Of a stretch of 38,128 bases of DNA, positions 1-7,951 are shown piece after piece. Each line of letters starts with the position of its first letter. The first letter of the stretch is position 1. The position numbers were made by a program, and so were the translations under genes. This DNA comes from Bacilli bacterium (GTDB lineage: Bacteria; Bacillota_I; Bacilli_A; RF39; UBA660). The notes under the pieces are model-generated. The model had not been told where the DNA came from, made no database searches, and was given only the letters and a program-made list of their open reading frames with translations. The stretch lies in the NCBI GenBank assembly GCA_017938725.1, contig JAGBAW010000006.1, positions 1-38,128 on the forward strand. Reading direction: 5' to 3'.

Positions 1-55
1 ATTCTTCGATAACTTTTTTCTTAAATTCGTTAGTATATTTATTATTTTTTCCCAT
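1..55 (-). CDS. IS3-family transposase OrfA, N-terminal fragment
   Basis: The minus-strand ATG at 55-53 opens MGKNNKYTNEFKKKVIEE and runs off the window edge. The pattern of a short basic start followed by K-Y-T-x-E-F-K-x-K-V matches the beginning of the helix-turn-helix OrfA of IS3-family elements, which binds the element ends and, as a frameshift fusion with OrfB, catalyses transposition. A typical element terminus lies 60-80 bases upstream (116-138). Only 18 residues are visible, so the subgroup cannot be decided. Confidence 0.65.
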   Translation of the reverse strand, partial: MGKNNKYTNEFKKKVIEE

Positions 56-60
56 AAAAA

Positions 61-86
61 TAACATCTCCTTTCTTTGAGATGTTA
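61..86 (-). promoter_or_regulatory. Hairpin covering the transposase ribosome binding site
   Basis: TAACATCTC and GAGATGTTA are perfect 9-base inverted arms separated by eight bases on the minus strand. The AAAGGAG ribosome binding site of the transposase start lies in the loop and descending arm. Read-through transcripts entering the element would fold this stem and hide the ribosome binding site, a protective device known from several insertion sequences. The role here is inferred. Confidence 0.5.
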
Positions 87-115
87 TTTTACATTAAACT
101 AGTCTTTTTTTAAAG

Positions 116-138
116 TGTCCAAAAAGGGGTTCACTTCA
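116..138 (-). mobile_element. Terminal inverted repeat of an IS3-family element
   Basis: On the minus strand the sequence begins TGAAGTGAACCCC and ends TTTGGACA. This resembles the ends of IS150/IS3-type elements (TG start, then ACCCC and GGACA). The transposase start lies just inside, so 138 is the probable outer boundary. The other end is outside the window, so no target duplication can be checked. Confidence 0.6.
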
Positions 139-162
139 TTTATACTAGTTTCTATAATTAAT

Positions 163-837
163 TTATTTTTTTAAGACTAAAGATTTATTTTTTACCATCA
201 AGAAATCAAAGGTATTAGTATACATATTTGATACAAGTGTTTCATAAGAATATGTTGTATCAATTTGGCTATCTCCAGTCTTATTAGGATTTGCTACATA
301 AAATTCATTATTGAGATTATTAACACTAGTAACGGCAATATAATGCCCATAATTAGAAAATGTTCTAGGGTGTTCTATCTTTCCTTTAGGACCAACTAAT
401 ATTAGAGCCATATAATCGTGCTTAATCATCTCAATAATTTGTTCCTTTTTTAATTCAGGATGTTCATAACTATATTTTACTAATTGATATTCAAGATTAA
501 AACCTTTAGTTCTAATTAACTCTTGAAGTAAATATAAAAAACCTAATGTGGACATTCCCAATCTACCATTTTCTTTATTTGTATAAAAATCTATTGGGTT
601 TCCATACTCATCTAATAGCATTAGTTTTGCAACACTCACTGGATCTAAATCATAACCAATACTTGATAAAATGGTAGCCATTGAAGAAGGACCACATCCA
701 AAGTCCTGCAATTCCCAATTAGGAATTCCATCTTGTCCTTCTATATCGCTATACATATATTGTTTATATCGTATTGTATACTTTCTACCAAATTCATTGG
801 GTAAAATAATATCATATTTTTCATTTATTGTATTCAT
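163..837 (-). CDS. C39-like (papain-fold) cysteine peptidase
   Basis: 224 residues without signal peptide or membrane segment, so probably cytoplasmic. The catalytic layout of the peptidase C39-like family is visible: Gln44 and Cys48 in QDFGCGPSS, His165 in YGHYIAVTS, and Asn183 in VANPN. Related bacteriocin-transporter domains cut leader peptides after double glycine, but stand-alone C39-like proteins have varied and often unknown substrates. The start overlaps the stop of the upstream gene by ATGA (834-837), so the two are translationally coupled. It is the last gene of a three-gene minus-strand operon headed by a 23-residue peptide. A role in trimming that peptide is possible but unproven; a peptidoglycan or general peptide substrate is an alternative. 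Confidence 0.75.
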   Translation of the reverse strand: MNTINEKYDIILPNEFGRKYTIRYKQYMYSDIEGQDGIPNWELQDFGCGPSSMATILSSIGYDLDPVSVAKLMLLDEYGNPIDFYTNKENGRLGMSTLGFLYLLQELIRTKGFNLEYQLVKYSYEHPELKKEQIIEMIKHDYMALILVGPKGKIEHPRTFSNYGHYIAVTSVNNLNNEFYVANPNKTGDSQIDTTYSYETLVSNMYTNTFDFLMVKNKSLVLKK

Positions 838-1541
838 CTTCTATCTCTCCTTACTTTTTCTAGTTTCATAGAGTAATCGTAAGTTTCATAAATAGATTTT
901 TCCATTGAATCGATAAATGACTTTAATAAATAATAATTTTCTAATTTTAATGTTCTTATTCTTCTTTTTATCTCGATTTGAAAAGAATTAGTAATCAAAG
1001 CACATTGCCTTGTTACTTGCCCACCTAAATATTCAGTACCATTATCAATAGTTAAATCATAACAATTAAAATTATTTTCAAATATTTTAACAACCTGTGT
1101 TTCACAAGTATTATAATCATCATGCCATAAACTACAATCATATTTTTTACTATTAACACAGCCATGAATATCAATCATTAAAAATATATTATATTCTTGA
1201 ATAAATTTTTTTAGAGTTCTTAAATACTCATTTTCTATTTCTAATAATGTTGTTCCTAAAGGAAAATTAGGATCATCATTATCATTGAAAACTCTAACAA
1301 AATAAGAACAATCACACTTTTCGGCTAAATAAATTGCAAGTGCACCTGTCAAATAATCACTTGGTTTAACTTGCGATTCTCTACATTGTTTTACTGCATG
1401 TGGTGCAGATAACAAAATTGGTATTTTACCAGTCTTAAATATATAATTTTTATTGTCAACTTTCAGACCATTTTTATTATTCACTAAAAATTGATAATTT
1501 AGATTTTGTAATTCACTAATAATTGTATTTGCATTAATCAC
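834..1541 (-). CDS. N-formylglutamate amidohydrolase-like metallohydrolase
   Basis: 235 residues. The zinc-ligand pattern of the N-formylglutamate amidohydrolase fold is visible: His48 and Glu55 in APHAVKQCRE, Asp124-x-His126 in MIDIHG, and Glu190 in QIEIKRRIR near the C-terminus. Family members hydrolyse an amide on an N-acyl amino acid. No histidine-degradation genes lie nearby, so the classical role is unlikely. AAGGAG stands seven bases before the ATG. It lies 10 bases after the small peptide gene and overlaps the C39-like gene by ATGA. Fold assignment is fairly sure; the substrate is unknown. Confidence 0.7.
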   Translation of the reverse strand: MINANTIISELQNLNYQFLVNNKNGLKVDNKNYIFKTGKIPILLSAPHAVKQCRESQVKPSDYLTGALAIYLAEKCDCSYFVRVFNDNDDPNFPLGTTLLEIENEYLRTLKKFIQEYNIFLMIDIHGCVNSKKYDCSLWHDDYNTCETQVVKIFENNFNCYDLTIDNGTEYLGGQVTRQCALITNSFQIEIKRRIRTLKLENYYLLKSFIDSMEKSIYETYDYSMKLEKVRRDRR

Positions 1542-1551
1542 TCCTTATCTT

Positions 1552-1623
1552 TTATTTTATAATTAATGCATTAATACAATCGAATTTTAAATTATGATAA
1601 AGTAAAACTATACACTTTCTCAT
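1552..1623 (-). CDS. 23-residue peptide heading the amidohydrolase/C39 operon
   Basis: A short frame with ATG at 1623-1621 and TAA at 1554-1552. It is preceded by GGGGTGATTATT, a good ribosome binding site at normal spacing. It begins MRKCIVLLYHN, has Cys at positions 4 and 16, and ends with a hydrophobic INALIIK tail. It is the first gene after a strong promoter and lies 10 bases before the amidohydrolase-like gene. It may be a substrate of the two downstream hydrolases, or a leader peptide controlling them. No similarity to a known precursor family was recognised. Confidence 0.5.
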   Translation of the reverse strand: MRKCIVLLYHNLKFDCINALIIK

Positions 1624-1692
1624 AATAATCACCCCAATTATCTATAAGGAATATTGCATAAAAATACTATAATATCCCTTGACTAGTTGTTT

Positions 1693-1720
1693 ATTATACA
1701 GTTATTTTTATAAAAGTCAA
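1693..1720 (-). promoter_or_regulatory. Promoter of the peptide/amidohydrolase/C39 operon
   Basis: Minus-strand TTGACT (1720-1715), a 16-base spacer and TATAAT (1698-1693). The transcript would start near 1686, giving a leader of about 60 bases before the 23-residue peptide. Confidence 0.65.
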
Positions 1721-1744
1721 ATTGATCTAATCAATTTCACACGT

Positions 1745-1892
1745 TCATTGATTATGTCAATGTACAAGTGTGTTTTTTAAATTGACATAATTCAATTTAG
1801 AAAGTGTTATTTATCATAACATGATTTTAAACAAATTAAAACTCGAACCGCTATAAAAATTTAAAAGTTCGAGTTTCCTATCAATTTGGTGC
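1745..1892. repeat. Left copy of the tRNA-Thr 3'-end/terminator repeat (att-like)
   Basis: This stretch resembles 6915-7059, where the second copy runs directly into tRNA-Thr. The best part is 1867-1892, which matches 7034-7059 at all but one of 26 bases and contains TGGTGC, the complement of the tRNA end GCACCA. A fold-back AACTCGAAC...GTTCGAGTT followed by T-rich sequence (minus strand) is the tRNA-type terminator in both copies. The TGTCAAT / AGTCAAT blocks near ACAAGTGTG are also shared. The copies flank the recombinase region and probably mark an integration boundary. A 12-base palindrome, GTAGATATCTAC, follows at 1900-1911. Confidence 0.6.
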
Positions 1893-2050
1893 GAGTGTCG
1901 TAGATATCTACAACTTTTTGCACAAGTACGAACGAAATAAATATCACTCACTAATAAAAATATAACACATTTTTTAATATATTTGAATAGTTTTAAATAA
2001 AAAAACAAAAAAGTATAATATAATAACTCTCGCATTGGGGGAATTTAGTC

Positions 2051-3445
2051 ATGGCAAACTTAAGAATTGGTTATTTATTTAAGAAGAAATATGTAGCATA
2101 TGAAAATAAAAAATATGAAATATTTGAATTCGTTGATTATGTTGCTGGTATTGGTTTTACTAATACAGAAAATAATGATAGATGCAATGTATTAAGTGGA
2201 AATTACAATGGAACATACGCAAGTTTTATAAACGAAAATATGAATGAAGAAGAATATGTTTTTTTAGCAGACAGTTTAGATCATGCTTTAAAGGTTAATG
2301 ATAATCATGTAGACTTTGTTTCAATTAGAAAAAAACGTTTATCATCGACTGGTAAGTATTATTTAAGAGGCGATAGCGGTACTGATTTAACAAGATTGGT
2401 AAATCAAGATTTAATAAATTATTTACAAAAAGGCGATAAAAAAGAACAATCAGATTTTGATGAAGATGAATTCAAAAAAACAAGTGATATTTCATCTATG
2501 TATTCATCAATAAAGAAGACAATTATTTCTCAAGATGAACAAATAATGCAAATATTAACTGCATTATTTAAAAATCAAAAAGTTGTTAATTCTGATTTAG
2601 ATATGGACTTAATTGCAAAACTAAAAGAAAATATTTTAATTTATGGTTCTACAGGAACTGGAAAAACCGAAATTTTAAAAAGAATATCTAAACTTTATAA
2701 TATACCTATAGTTATTGAAGATGCAACTGCTCTTTCTGAAACTGGTTATCAAGGTAGAAAAATAACTGATATGCTTGAAGATTTATGTCATGCCGCAGAT
2801 AATAATATAGAACTTGCTGAAAAGGGAATCTTGGTTATTGATGAATTTGATAAACTTGCTGAAAAATCCGGAGATAGTCAATCACACGTTTCTAGATTAG
2901 GAGTTCAAAGATCGCTATTAAAATTACTTGACGGAACATTATTCTATTTTGAAGATAAAAAGTTCGATACATCAAAATTAACAGTTGTGGGATTAGGCGC
3001 TTTTACCGGAATTACTGAAGGTGATGATTATAAGCAACTTACAGCAGATGATTTTATGAAATATGGAATTATGCGAGAATTAATTGGAAGATTTTCAAAA
3101 ACGATCGCTATGAATCCATTATCAAAAGAAGATATAATAAAAATATTAAAAGAATCTGATTTTAGTCCATTAAATACATATAAAAAACTATTTGATATGT
3201 TAGAAGTAAATTTTGATTTTAGTGATGAATTTATTGAATATATAGCTGAACTAGCCATAGCAAAACAAAGTGGTGCTAGGAGTTTAAAAACTGTATTTGA
3301 TGATTGTATTAGTAGTGCTTTATTTAGAATTTTTGCTGGAGAATATTCAAGCATTTCATTAGTAAAACCTGATGATGAGAATAATAAACCTTACGTTTTA
3401 ACCAAAACAAAAGAAAGAAAACATGGTTTCTTTGGAAGAAAATAA
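2051..3445 (+). CDS. ClpX-like AAA+ ATPase with a novel N-terminal region
   Basis: 464 residues. The C-terminal two thirds follow ClpX: Walker A GSTGTGKT (199-206), pore-like GYQG (232-235), Walker B GILVIDEFDKL (259-269), RELIGRFSK near the arginine-finger region, and sensor-2 GARSL. The first 150 residues lack the ClpX zinc-binding domain and match nothing I recognise; residues 135-145 are acidic. The LGF/IGF-type loop for docking ClpP was not seen, so it may be a stand-alone unfoldase or remodelling ATPase. GGGGGA precedes the ATG by eight bases. It is divergent from the mobile-element genes and convergent with the recombinase, inside the att-like repeats. Remodelling of a recombination or replication complex is speculation. 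Confidence 0.8.
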   Translation: MANLRIGYLFKKKYVAYENKKYEIFEFVDYVAGIGFTNTENNDRCNVLSGNYNGTYASFINENMNEEEYVFLADSLDHALKVNDNHVDFVSIRKKRLSSTGKYYLRGDSGTDLTRLVNQDLINYLQKGDKKEQSDFDEDEFKKTSDISSMYSSIKKTIISQDEQIMQILTALFKNQKVVNSDLDMDLIAKLKENILIYGSTGTGKTEILKRISKLYNIPIVIEDATALSETGYQGRKITDMLEDLCHAADNNIELAEKGILVIDEFDKLAEKSGDSQSHVSRLGVQRSLLKLLDGTLFYFEDKKFDTSKLTVVGLGAFTGITEGDDYKQLTADDFMKYGIMRELIGRFSKTIAMNPLSKEDIIKILKESDFSPLNTYKKLFDMLEVNFDFSDEFIEYIAELAIAKQSGARSLKTVFDDCISSALFRIFAGEYSSISLVKPDDENNKPYVLTKTKERKHGFFGRK

Positions 3446-3485
3446 AAGACAATTACAGACTCATATATCGTAATCGTCTTTTTCT
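3441..3485 (+). terminator. Terminator after the ClpX-like gene
   Basis: AAAAGAC-A-ATTAC pairs with GTAAT-C-GTCTTTT with one internal mismatch and is followed by a T-rich run. It begins at the stop codon. Confidence 0.55.
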
Positions 3486-3570
3486 TTTTCATCACTATGT
3501 TCCTTTGAATAAATATAATCTTCTCTTATATCTTCTATTGTTTCATCACTAAATATTCCATGTTCGCATT

Positions 3571-4458
3571 TTATTCTTCTTCATAGAGTAGTTCCTTTTT
3601 TACAGGTTTAACACCGATTTCAATAGGAACAGGTTCTTTCATATAGATAACACTATCATTACTCTCATCAGATATATAATCAAATGCTGAATTAACATCT
3701 TCCATTTGAAATTCATCATTTTCTCTAATGTAGATAATTCCATATCTATATTCTTTCATTTTTATATCAGGATCTATCTTACAATAATCTTCTAAAGGGA
3801 ATACTCTAACTATAGCACGACTATCGTGTATAAAGTTGAAATAGAATATTCTATCTTCTACATAATAAGTTGCTTCTTCAAAACCTACATTATAGTATTG
3901 TCTTAATCTCATTATGTGTTTTCCAACTTCCTCTTCAGGAAGATAATTACTAAATCTTAAGTGGCCTACTAAATTACCAAATAATGCAGGACTTTTAACA
4001 TCAATATAACCAGCATCAAATAATTCATTACAAGGTTTACAAATTGACTCCCTAAAATTAACATTATCTACATAGATATAATCATTCATCATACCTAGTT
4101 TTATATCATCAACATAATTCATAATTAGGTTTGCTTTTTCTTCTCTTGTATAATCTTTCCAAGTTTTAGTTTTTTCTTTGTATTCTTTTTCTAACTTAAC
4201 TTTATTGATAAAATCAATATCTCTTTTTAGAAGAATGTCTTGTGGAGTAAAGTTTAGTTCATCACTAGTTTCAGCATCATTTAACTCACTCTTCAATTTA
4301 CTAATAGCATCTTCAACTATTTTCTTTTCAACATTATATTCTTTTAAATCAAATGCACCAGAAATATATGCTTTTCTAATTCTTTCTAATCTATCATTTT
4401 GCTTTTTAATCTCTTTTTCTAGTTCTTCTTTAGGCTCATCGAATTTTTGTTTAATCAT
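3571..4458 (-). CDS. Large serine recombinase, C-terminal part (frameshifted from the N-terminal part)
   Basis: 295 residues starting with a charged coiled-coil segment (EELEKEIKKQNDRLERIRKA) of the kind that follows the zinc ribbon in large serine recombinases. The open frame continues upstream of the ATG to about 4552, overlapping the end of the N-terminal part in another frame. Deleting a single A from the AAAGAAAAAG tract near 4540 joins the two into one protein of roughly 640 residues. The 170 residues after the coiled coil are an unusually long, acidic tail whose role I cannot name. No convincing ribosome binding site precedes the internal ATG at 4458, which supports a broken gene or a sequencing error rather than a separate gene. 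Confidence 0.75.
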   Translation of the reverse strand: MIKQKFDEPKEELEKEIKKQNDRLERIRKAYISGAFDLKEYNVEKKIVEDAISKLKSELNDAETSDELNFTPQDILLKRDIDFINKVKLEKEYKEKTKTWKDYTREEKANLIMNYVDDIKLGMMNDYIYVDNVNFRESICKPCNELFDAGYIDVKSPALFGNLVGHLRFSNYLPEEEVGKHIMRLRQYYNVGFEEATYYVEDRIFYFNFIHDSRAIVRVFPLEDYCKIDPDIKMKEYRYGIIYIRENDEFQMEDVNSAFDYISDESNDSVIYMKEPVPIEIGVKPVKKELLYEEE

Positions 4459-4528
4459 TGGTAGAAAGAATTGATTAACAACACCATCATACTCAACTAA
4501 CTCATCAATAAAATTATTAAAATATTCT

Positions 4529-5548
<1,020 letters not shown>

Positions 5549-5558
<10 letters not shown>

Positions 5559-5599
5559 CTCTTAAAGTCTAAATAAATATAAAATATCTCTTTTATCAT
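5549..5599 (-). CDS. 16-residue leader peptide of the recombinase
   Basis: ATG at 5599-5597 and TAG at 5551-5549 encode MIKEIFYIYLDFKRCQ. AAGGGGGG stands about ten bases upstream of the ATG. The TAG lies inside the upper arm of the attenuator hairpin, the classical geometry for ribosome-mediated attenuation. The peptide is rich in Ile and aromatic residues. Confidence 0.5.
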
Positions 5600-5642
5600 C
5601 TATTTAACCCCCCTTAAATAGACATAAATTCTCTTGATGAAT

Positions 5643-5670
5643 ATTCTATCACTTTTTAAAAAAATGTCAA
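5643..5670 (-). promoter_or_regulatory. Promoter of the recombinase leader
   Basis: Minus-strand TTGACA (5670-5665), a 16-base spacer with a T-run, and TAGAAT (5648-5643). A second TTGACA-like TTGACAAGAA lies about 10 bases further upstream. Confidence 0.6.
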
Positions 5671-5681
5671 TTCTTGTCAAA

Positions 5682-5954
5682 TTAAATACCTTTCAAATAA
5701 TCTTCTAACTGTGACAATTTAATCTTTTGAGAAAAATTTTTAATATAAATCTCATTGGAATAATTAAAAGCAAGAAATGTTATGCCTTTAATGATTATCT
5801 TATGTGGCTCTACATATGAAAGATTAGTTTTATCTACTTTATGAATATAACCATTTATAAAAGTAGGAGTAGCATGTGAAAACTTACAGATAAACTCTAA
5901 TCTTTGTTTTAAAGATTCATCAAATGTAATTTCTTGCTTAATAATATTAATCAT
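5682..5954 (-). CDS. Unknown small protein of the mobile element
   Basis: 90 residues if started at the ATG at 5954-5952 (MINIIKQEITF), which has AAAGGATGG at suitable spacing. A longer frame to 6005 exists, but its start has no ribosome binding site and lies against a terminator hairpin. The protein is a mix of hydrophobic and charged residues without a membrane segment or a motif I know. It sits upstream of the recombinase on the same strand and may be a recombination directionality factor or regulator, judged only from size and place. Confidence 0.55.
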   Translation of the reverse strand: MINIIKQEITFDESLKQRLEFICKFSHATPTFINGYIHKVDKTNLSYVEPHKIIIKGITFLAFNYSNEIYIKNFSQKIKLSQLEDYLKGI

Positions 5955-5995
5955 AAATACCATCCTTTCCTCGTAGGATGATTTTTCATAAAACG

Positions 5996-6025
5996 AAAAA
6001 ATCAACCCAATTTGAGTTGATTTTT
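5996..6025 (-). terminator. Bidirectional terminator
   Basis: AAAAATCAAC and GTTGATTTTT are perfect 10-base arms around a ten-base loop, with T-runs on either strand. It separates the CHC2 gene from the 90-residue gene. Confidence 0.65.
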
Positions 6026-6034
6026 ATATTTAAA

Positions 6035-6069
6035 GTTCGAATAGTTCGAACAGATTCGTCACTGGTGCC
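6035..6069. repeat. Internal att-like site resembling the tRNA 3' end
   Basis: On the minus strand GGGCACCAG is followed 10 bases later by TGTTCGAAC, and then TATTCGAAC. This is reminiscent of GGCACCAGATTG...ACTCGAAC at the tRNA-Thr end. GTTCGAA-TAG-TTCGAAC (6035-6051) is a perfect inverted repeat. It could mark the boundary between a CHC2-bearing unit (6070-7056) and the recombinase unit (1893-6063). Confidence 0.35.
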
Positions 6070-6121
6070 CGAAATAGAGAAGTGCAATAACTTTTATAAT
6101 TTGAATTGTTTTAATGTAAAA

Positions 6122-6874
6122 TCATCTATTTAAATACATAATTTTTTTGGGATTTTTATATTTAAAATTGCTATCATACTGTAGTTTTTTTATTCTTTCG
6201 ATAGTTTTATATTTTTCATCATAGATACTGTCAATATCTCTTGTAATATAAGTGCTACCATATCTTTGTTTTAATCTCTGATAACCCACTTGTAAAAGTT
6301 CTAAATATTTTTGGCTTAAAATTGATTGTTGATATTTTAAAACCAAGGGTTCCAGTTTTTTATTATAACTTTTTATGTCAATTAAAAATATTTGAGCTAA
6401 TAATTGCATCGTTTCCTTAAAACCTAAATTTTCATATTCTTCTATGTAAGAAATAGTGTTGAAACCAAGTCCACATCCAAAACAATATAATAGATTTTTT
6501 AAATCAGTTACCCTCATAGATGGTGTATTTTCGTAATGAAATTGACATAAAAACATATAATTGTTATCACCATATAATTTTATTTTATCATGTTTATTAT
6601 TAGCTAAGACTAAAGGAAGTAAAGAACAGTTTTGCAAAAAATAATCACATGTTTCTTCACTATATTTATGGATAATGCCACTACGATAAATTTTAGAAAT
6701 AAGATTATCAATTTGTTCATATAAATGATACCAAGATTCATCTTCAGCAACTAATTCTTCATCAAGTGAATTTTTCAAATTAACTAACAAGTAAAAATCC
6801 TCACCTGTTAAACCAATATTATAACCTTTATTCTCAATATCTGAAAAAAACTTGGTTGCTTTTATTAAATCCAT
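6122..6874 (-). CDS. CHC2 zinc-finger (DnaG primase-like) protein of a mobile element
   Basis: 250 residues. The middle part LCQFHYENTPSMRV...LLYCFGCG keeps the C-x2-H...C-x2-C zinc finger, the TPS core and the FGCG turn of the DnaG zinc-binding domain. Both the TOPRIM catalytic domain and a helicase-binding domain are absent. The flanks (residues 1-90 and 150-250) are helical and unknown. Such finger-only proteins occur in integrative elements and phages, where they may help start replication. AGGTGA precedes the ATG, and a promoter lies at 6901-6929. It is downstream of tRNA-Thr, between att-like sites. Confidence 0.7.
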   Translation of the reverse strand: MDLIKATKFFSDIENKGYNIGLTGEDFYLLVNLKNSLDEELVAEDESWYHLYEQIDNLISKIYRSGIIHKYSEETCDYFLQNCSLLPLVLANNKHDKIKLYGDNNYMFLCQFHYENTPSMRVTDLKNLLYCFGCGLGFNTISYIEEYENLGFKETMQLLAQIFLIDIKSYNKKLEPLVLKYQQSILSQKYLELLQVGYQRLKQRYGSTYITRDIDSIYDEKYKTIERIKKLQYDSNFKYKNPKKIMYLNR

Positions 6875-6900
6875 AGAATCACCTACTTAATTTGCTATTT

Positions 6901-6929
6901 ATATTAAAAATCTATATTGATGAAGTCAA
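6901..6929 (-). promoter_or_regulatory. Promoter of the CHC2 gene
   Basis: Minus-strand TTGACT (6929-6924), a 17-base spacer and TAATAT (6906-6901), followed by the AGGTGA ribosome binding site. The -35 lies inside the end of the tRNA-flanking repeat. Confidence 0.55.
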
Positions 6930-7059
6930 TATACAAGTGTGTTTTCTAAATTGACATTAATCAGTTTAGAAGACAATAGTATTTTACCATAAATTAAGGC
7001 ATTATAAAACTCGAATATTTATAATTTAGTAGAGTTCGAGTTTCCTATCAATCTGGTGC
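6915..7059. repeat. Right copy of the tRNA-Thr 3'-end/terminator repeat, with tRNA terminator
   Basis: Contains the last bases of tRNA-Thr (GCACCA), the shared 26-bp core (7034-7059), and the tRNA terminator: minus-strand AACTCGAA ... TTCGAGTT followed by TTAT. It pairs with 1745-1892 in the same orientation. Confidence 0.6.
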
Positions 7060-7127
7060 CTTCTACAGGAATCGAACCTGTGATTGAGCCTTACCATGGC
7101 TCCGTTATACCACTTAACTAAAAAGGC
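7054..7127 (-). tRNA. tRNA-Thr (anticodon GGT)
   Basis: The minus strand folds into a full cloverleaf: acceptor GCCTTTT/AGAAGGC with one G-T pair, D-stem GTTA/TAAC, anticodon stem GAGCC/GGCTC with loop ATGGTAA (anticodon GGT), T-stem ACAGG/CCTGT with loop TTCGATT, and an encoded CCA at 7056-7054. Its 3' end is the apparent integration target of the neighbouring element. Confidence 0.93.
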
Positions 7128-7128
7128 A

Positions 7129-7205
7129 TGGTGTCCTCAGGCAGATTTGAACTGCCGACCTATCGCTTAGGAGGCGATTGCTCTATCCAACTGAGCTATG
7201 AAGAC
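7129..7205 (-). tRNA. tRNA-Arg (anticodon CCT)
   Basis: Cloverleaf on the minus strand with acceptor GTCTTCA/TGAGGAC, anticodon stem ATCGC/GCGAT with loop CTCCTAA (anticodon CCT), T-loop TTCAAAT and encoded CCA (7131-7129). It lies one base upstream of tRNA-Thr and is co-transcribed with it. A minus-strand TATAAT at 7223-7218 is the likely -10 box. Confidence 0.93.
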
Positions 7206-7233
7206 ATTACACTATGTATTATAACAAATTTTT

Positions 7234-7262
7234 TTTACAAAATAAATACAAAATGTTATAAT
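7234..7262 (+). promoter_or_regulatory. Promoter of mscL
   Basis: TTTACA, 17-base spacer, TATAAT, then AAGGAGGATAAAGA before the ATG at 7287. Confidence 0.65.
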
Positions 7263-7286
7263 TGTTGTAGGTAAGGAGGATAAAGA

Positions 7287-7715
7287 ATGGAAAAGAAAAA
7301 ATTAGATAAAAAGGTAATTATTGAAAATGGAGGTAAAACGATTAAAGAATTTAAGGATTTTATCTCAAAAGGAAATGTTGTGGACCTAGCAGTAGGTGTA
7401 ATTATAGGCTCTGCATTTGGTAAAATAGTAACGTCTATAGTTAATGATATATTAATGCCAATAATTGGAGCTATAATAGGTGGTCATGATTTTTCTAATC
7501 TAAGTATTAGAATAGGTGATGCGACAATAAGGTATGGTGCATTTATTCAAAATGTTATTGATTTCTTCATAGTGGCATTATGTATTTTCATATTTGTGAA
7601 GATAATAAGCAAATTTAATAAAAAGGAAGAAGTAAAAGAAGAAATTAAAAAAGATGAACAAATTATCTTACTTGAGGAAATTAGAGATTTATTAAAAAAA
7701 CAAAATAAAAAATAA
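7287..7715 (+). CDS. mscL: Large-conductance mechanosensitive channel MscL
   Basis: 142 residues, the usual family length. The MscL signature is clear: [37 protein letters not shown] forms the N-terminal helix and first membrane helix with its Gly/Ala pore lining. A short periplasmic-type loop, a second membrane helix ([22 protein letters not shown]) and a charged C-terminal helix ([11 protein letters not shown]) follow. The pentameric channel opens under membrane tension to release solutes after hypo-osmotic shock. It is a single gene with its own promoter and terminator, divergent from the tRNA genes. Confidence 0.97.
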   Translation: MEKKKLDKKVIIENGGKTIKEFKDFISKGNVVDLAVGVIIGSAFGKIVTSIVNDILMPIIGAIIGGHDFSNLSIRIGDATIRYGAFIQNVIDFFIVALCIFIFVKIISKFNKKEEVKEEIKKDEQIILLEEIRDLLKKQNKK

Positions 7716-7788
7716 AATAATTTAAACCATTAAATTAATTATTTGCCTATACATTATATGGAAATCTTGTAATGATTTATGTCCAAGT

Positions 7789-7816
7789 AAACCTAGTTAT
7801 ATAAACTAGGTTTTAA
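7789..7816 (+). terminator. Terminator after mscL
   Basis: AAACCTAGTT-ATATA-AACTAGGTTT is a perfect 10-bp stem followed by TTAAATT, about 75 bases after the stop. The rest of the gap to 7950 holds no clear gene. Confidence 0.6.
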
Positions 7817-7951
7817 ATTGACAATTTATAAACTATATATTGAGTACAACATTAGGATTTGCTTTAACTAACTATAGTTATAAAGTATATGGTTATAATA
7901 AACAATTAACAAAGTTCATGGTTATGAATAAAATAAGTTAGAGGTATTAAA

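Noticed and set aside
1886-1925. A second tRNA gene at the left repeat
   Set aside because: Only the GCACCA-like end and terminator are shared. There is no T-loop TTC sequence or anticodon arm on the minus strand.
1814-2035. A 73-residue minus-strand frame across the left repeat
   Set aside because: It runs through the att-like repeat and the promoter of the ClpX-like gene, has no ribosome binding site and no protein-like composition.
3463-3560. An acidic reading frame (minus strand) after the recombinase stop, ending KEKDDYDI
   Set aside because: It looks coding-like and could be a further frameshifted tail, but there is no start codon or ribosome binding site and the evidence is too thin.
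7818-7845. TTGACA upstream of the 34-residue peptide as a promoter
   Set aside because: No -10 hexamer of reasonable quality lies 16-18 bases downstream.
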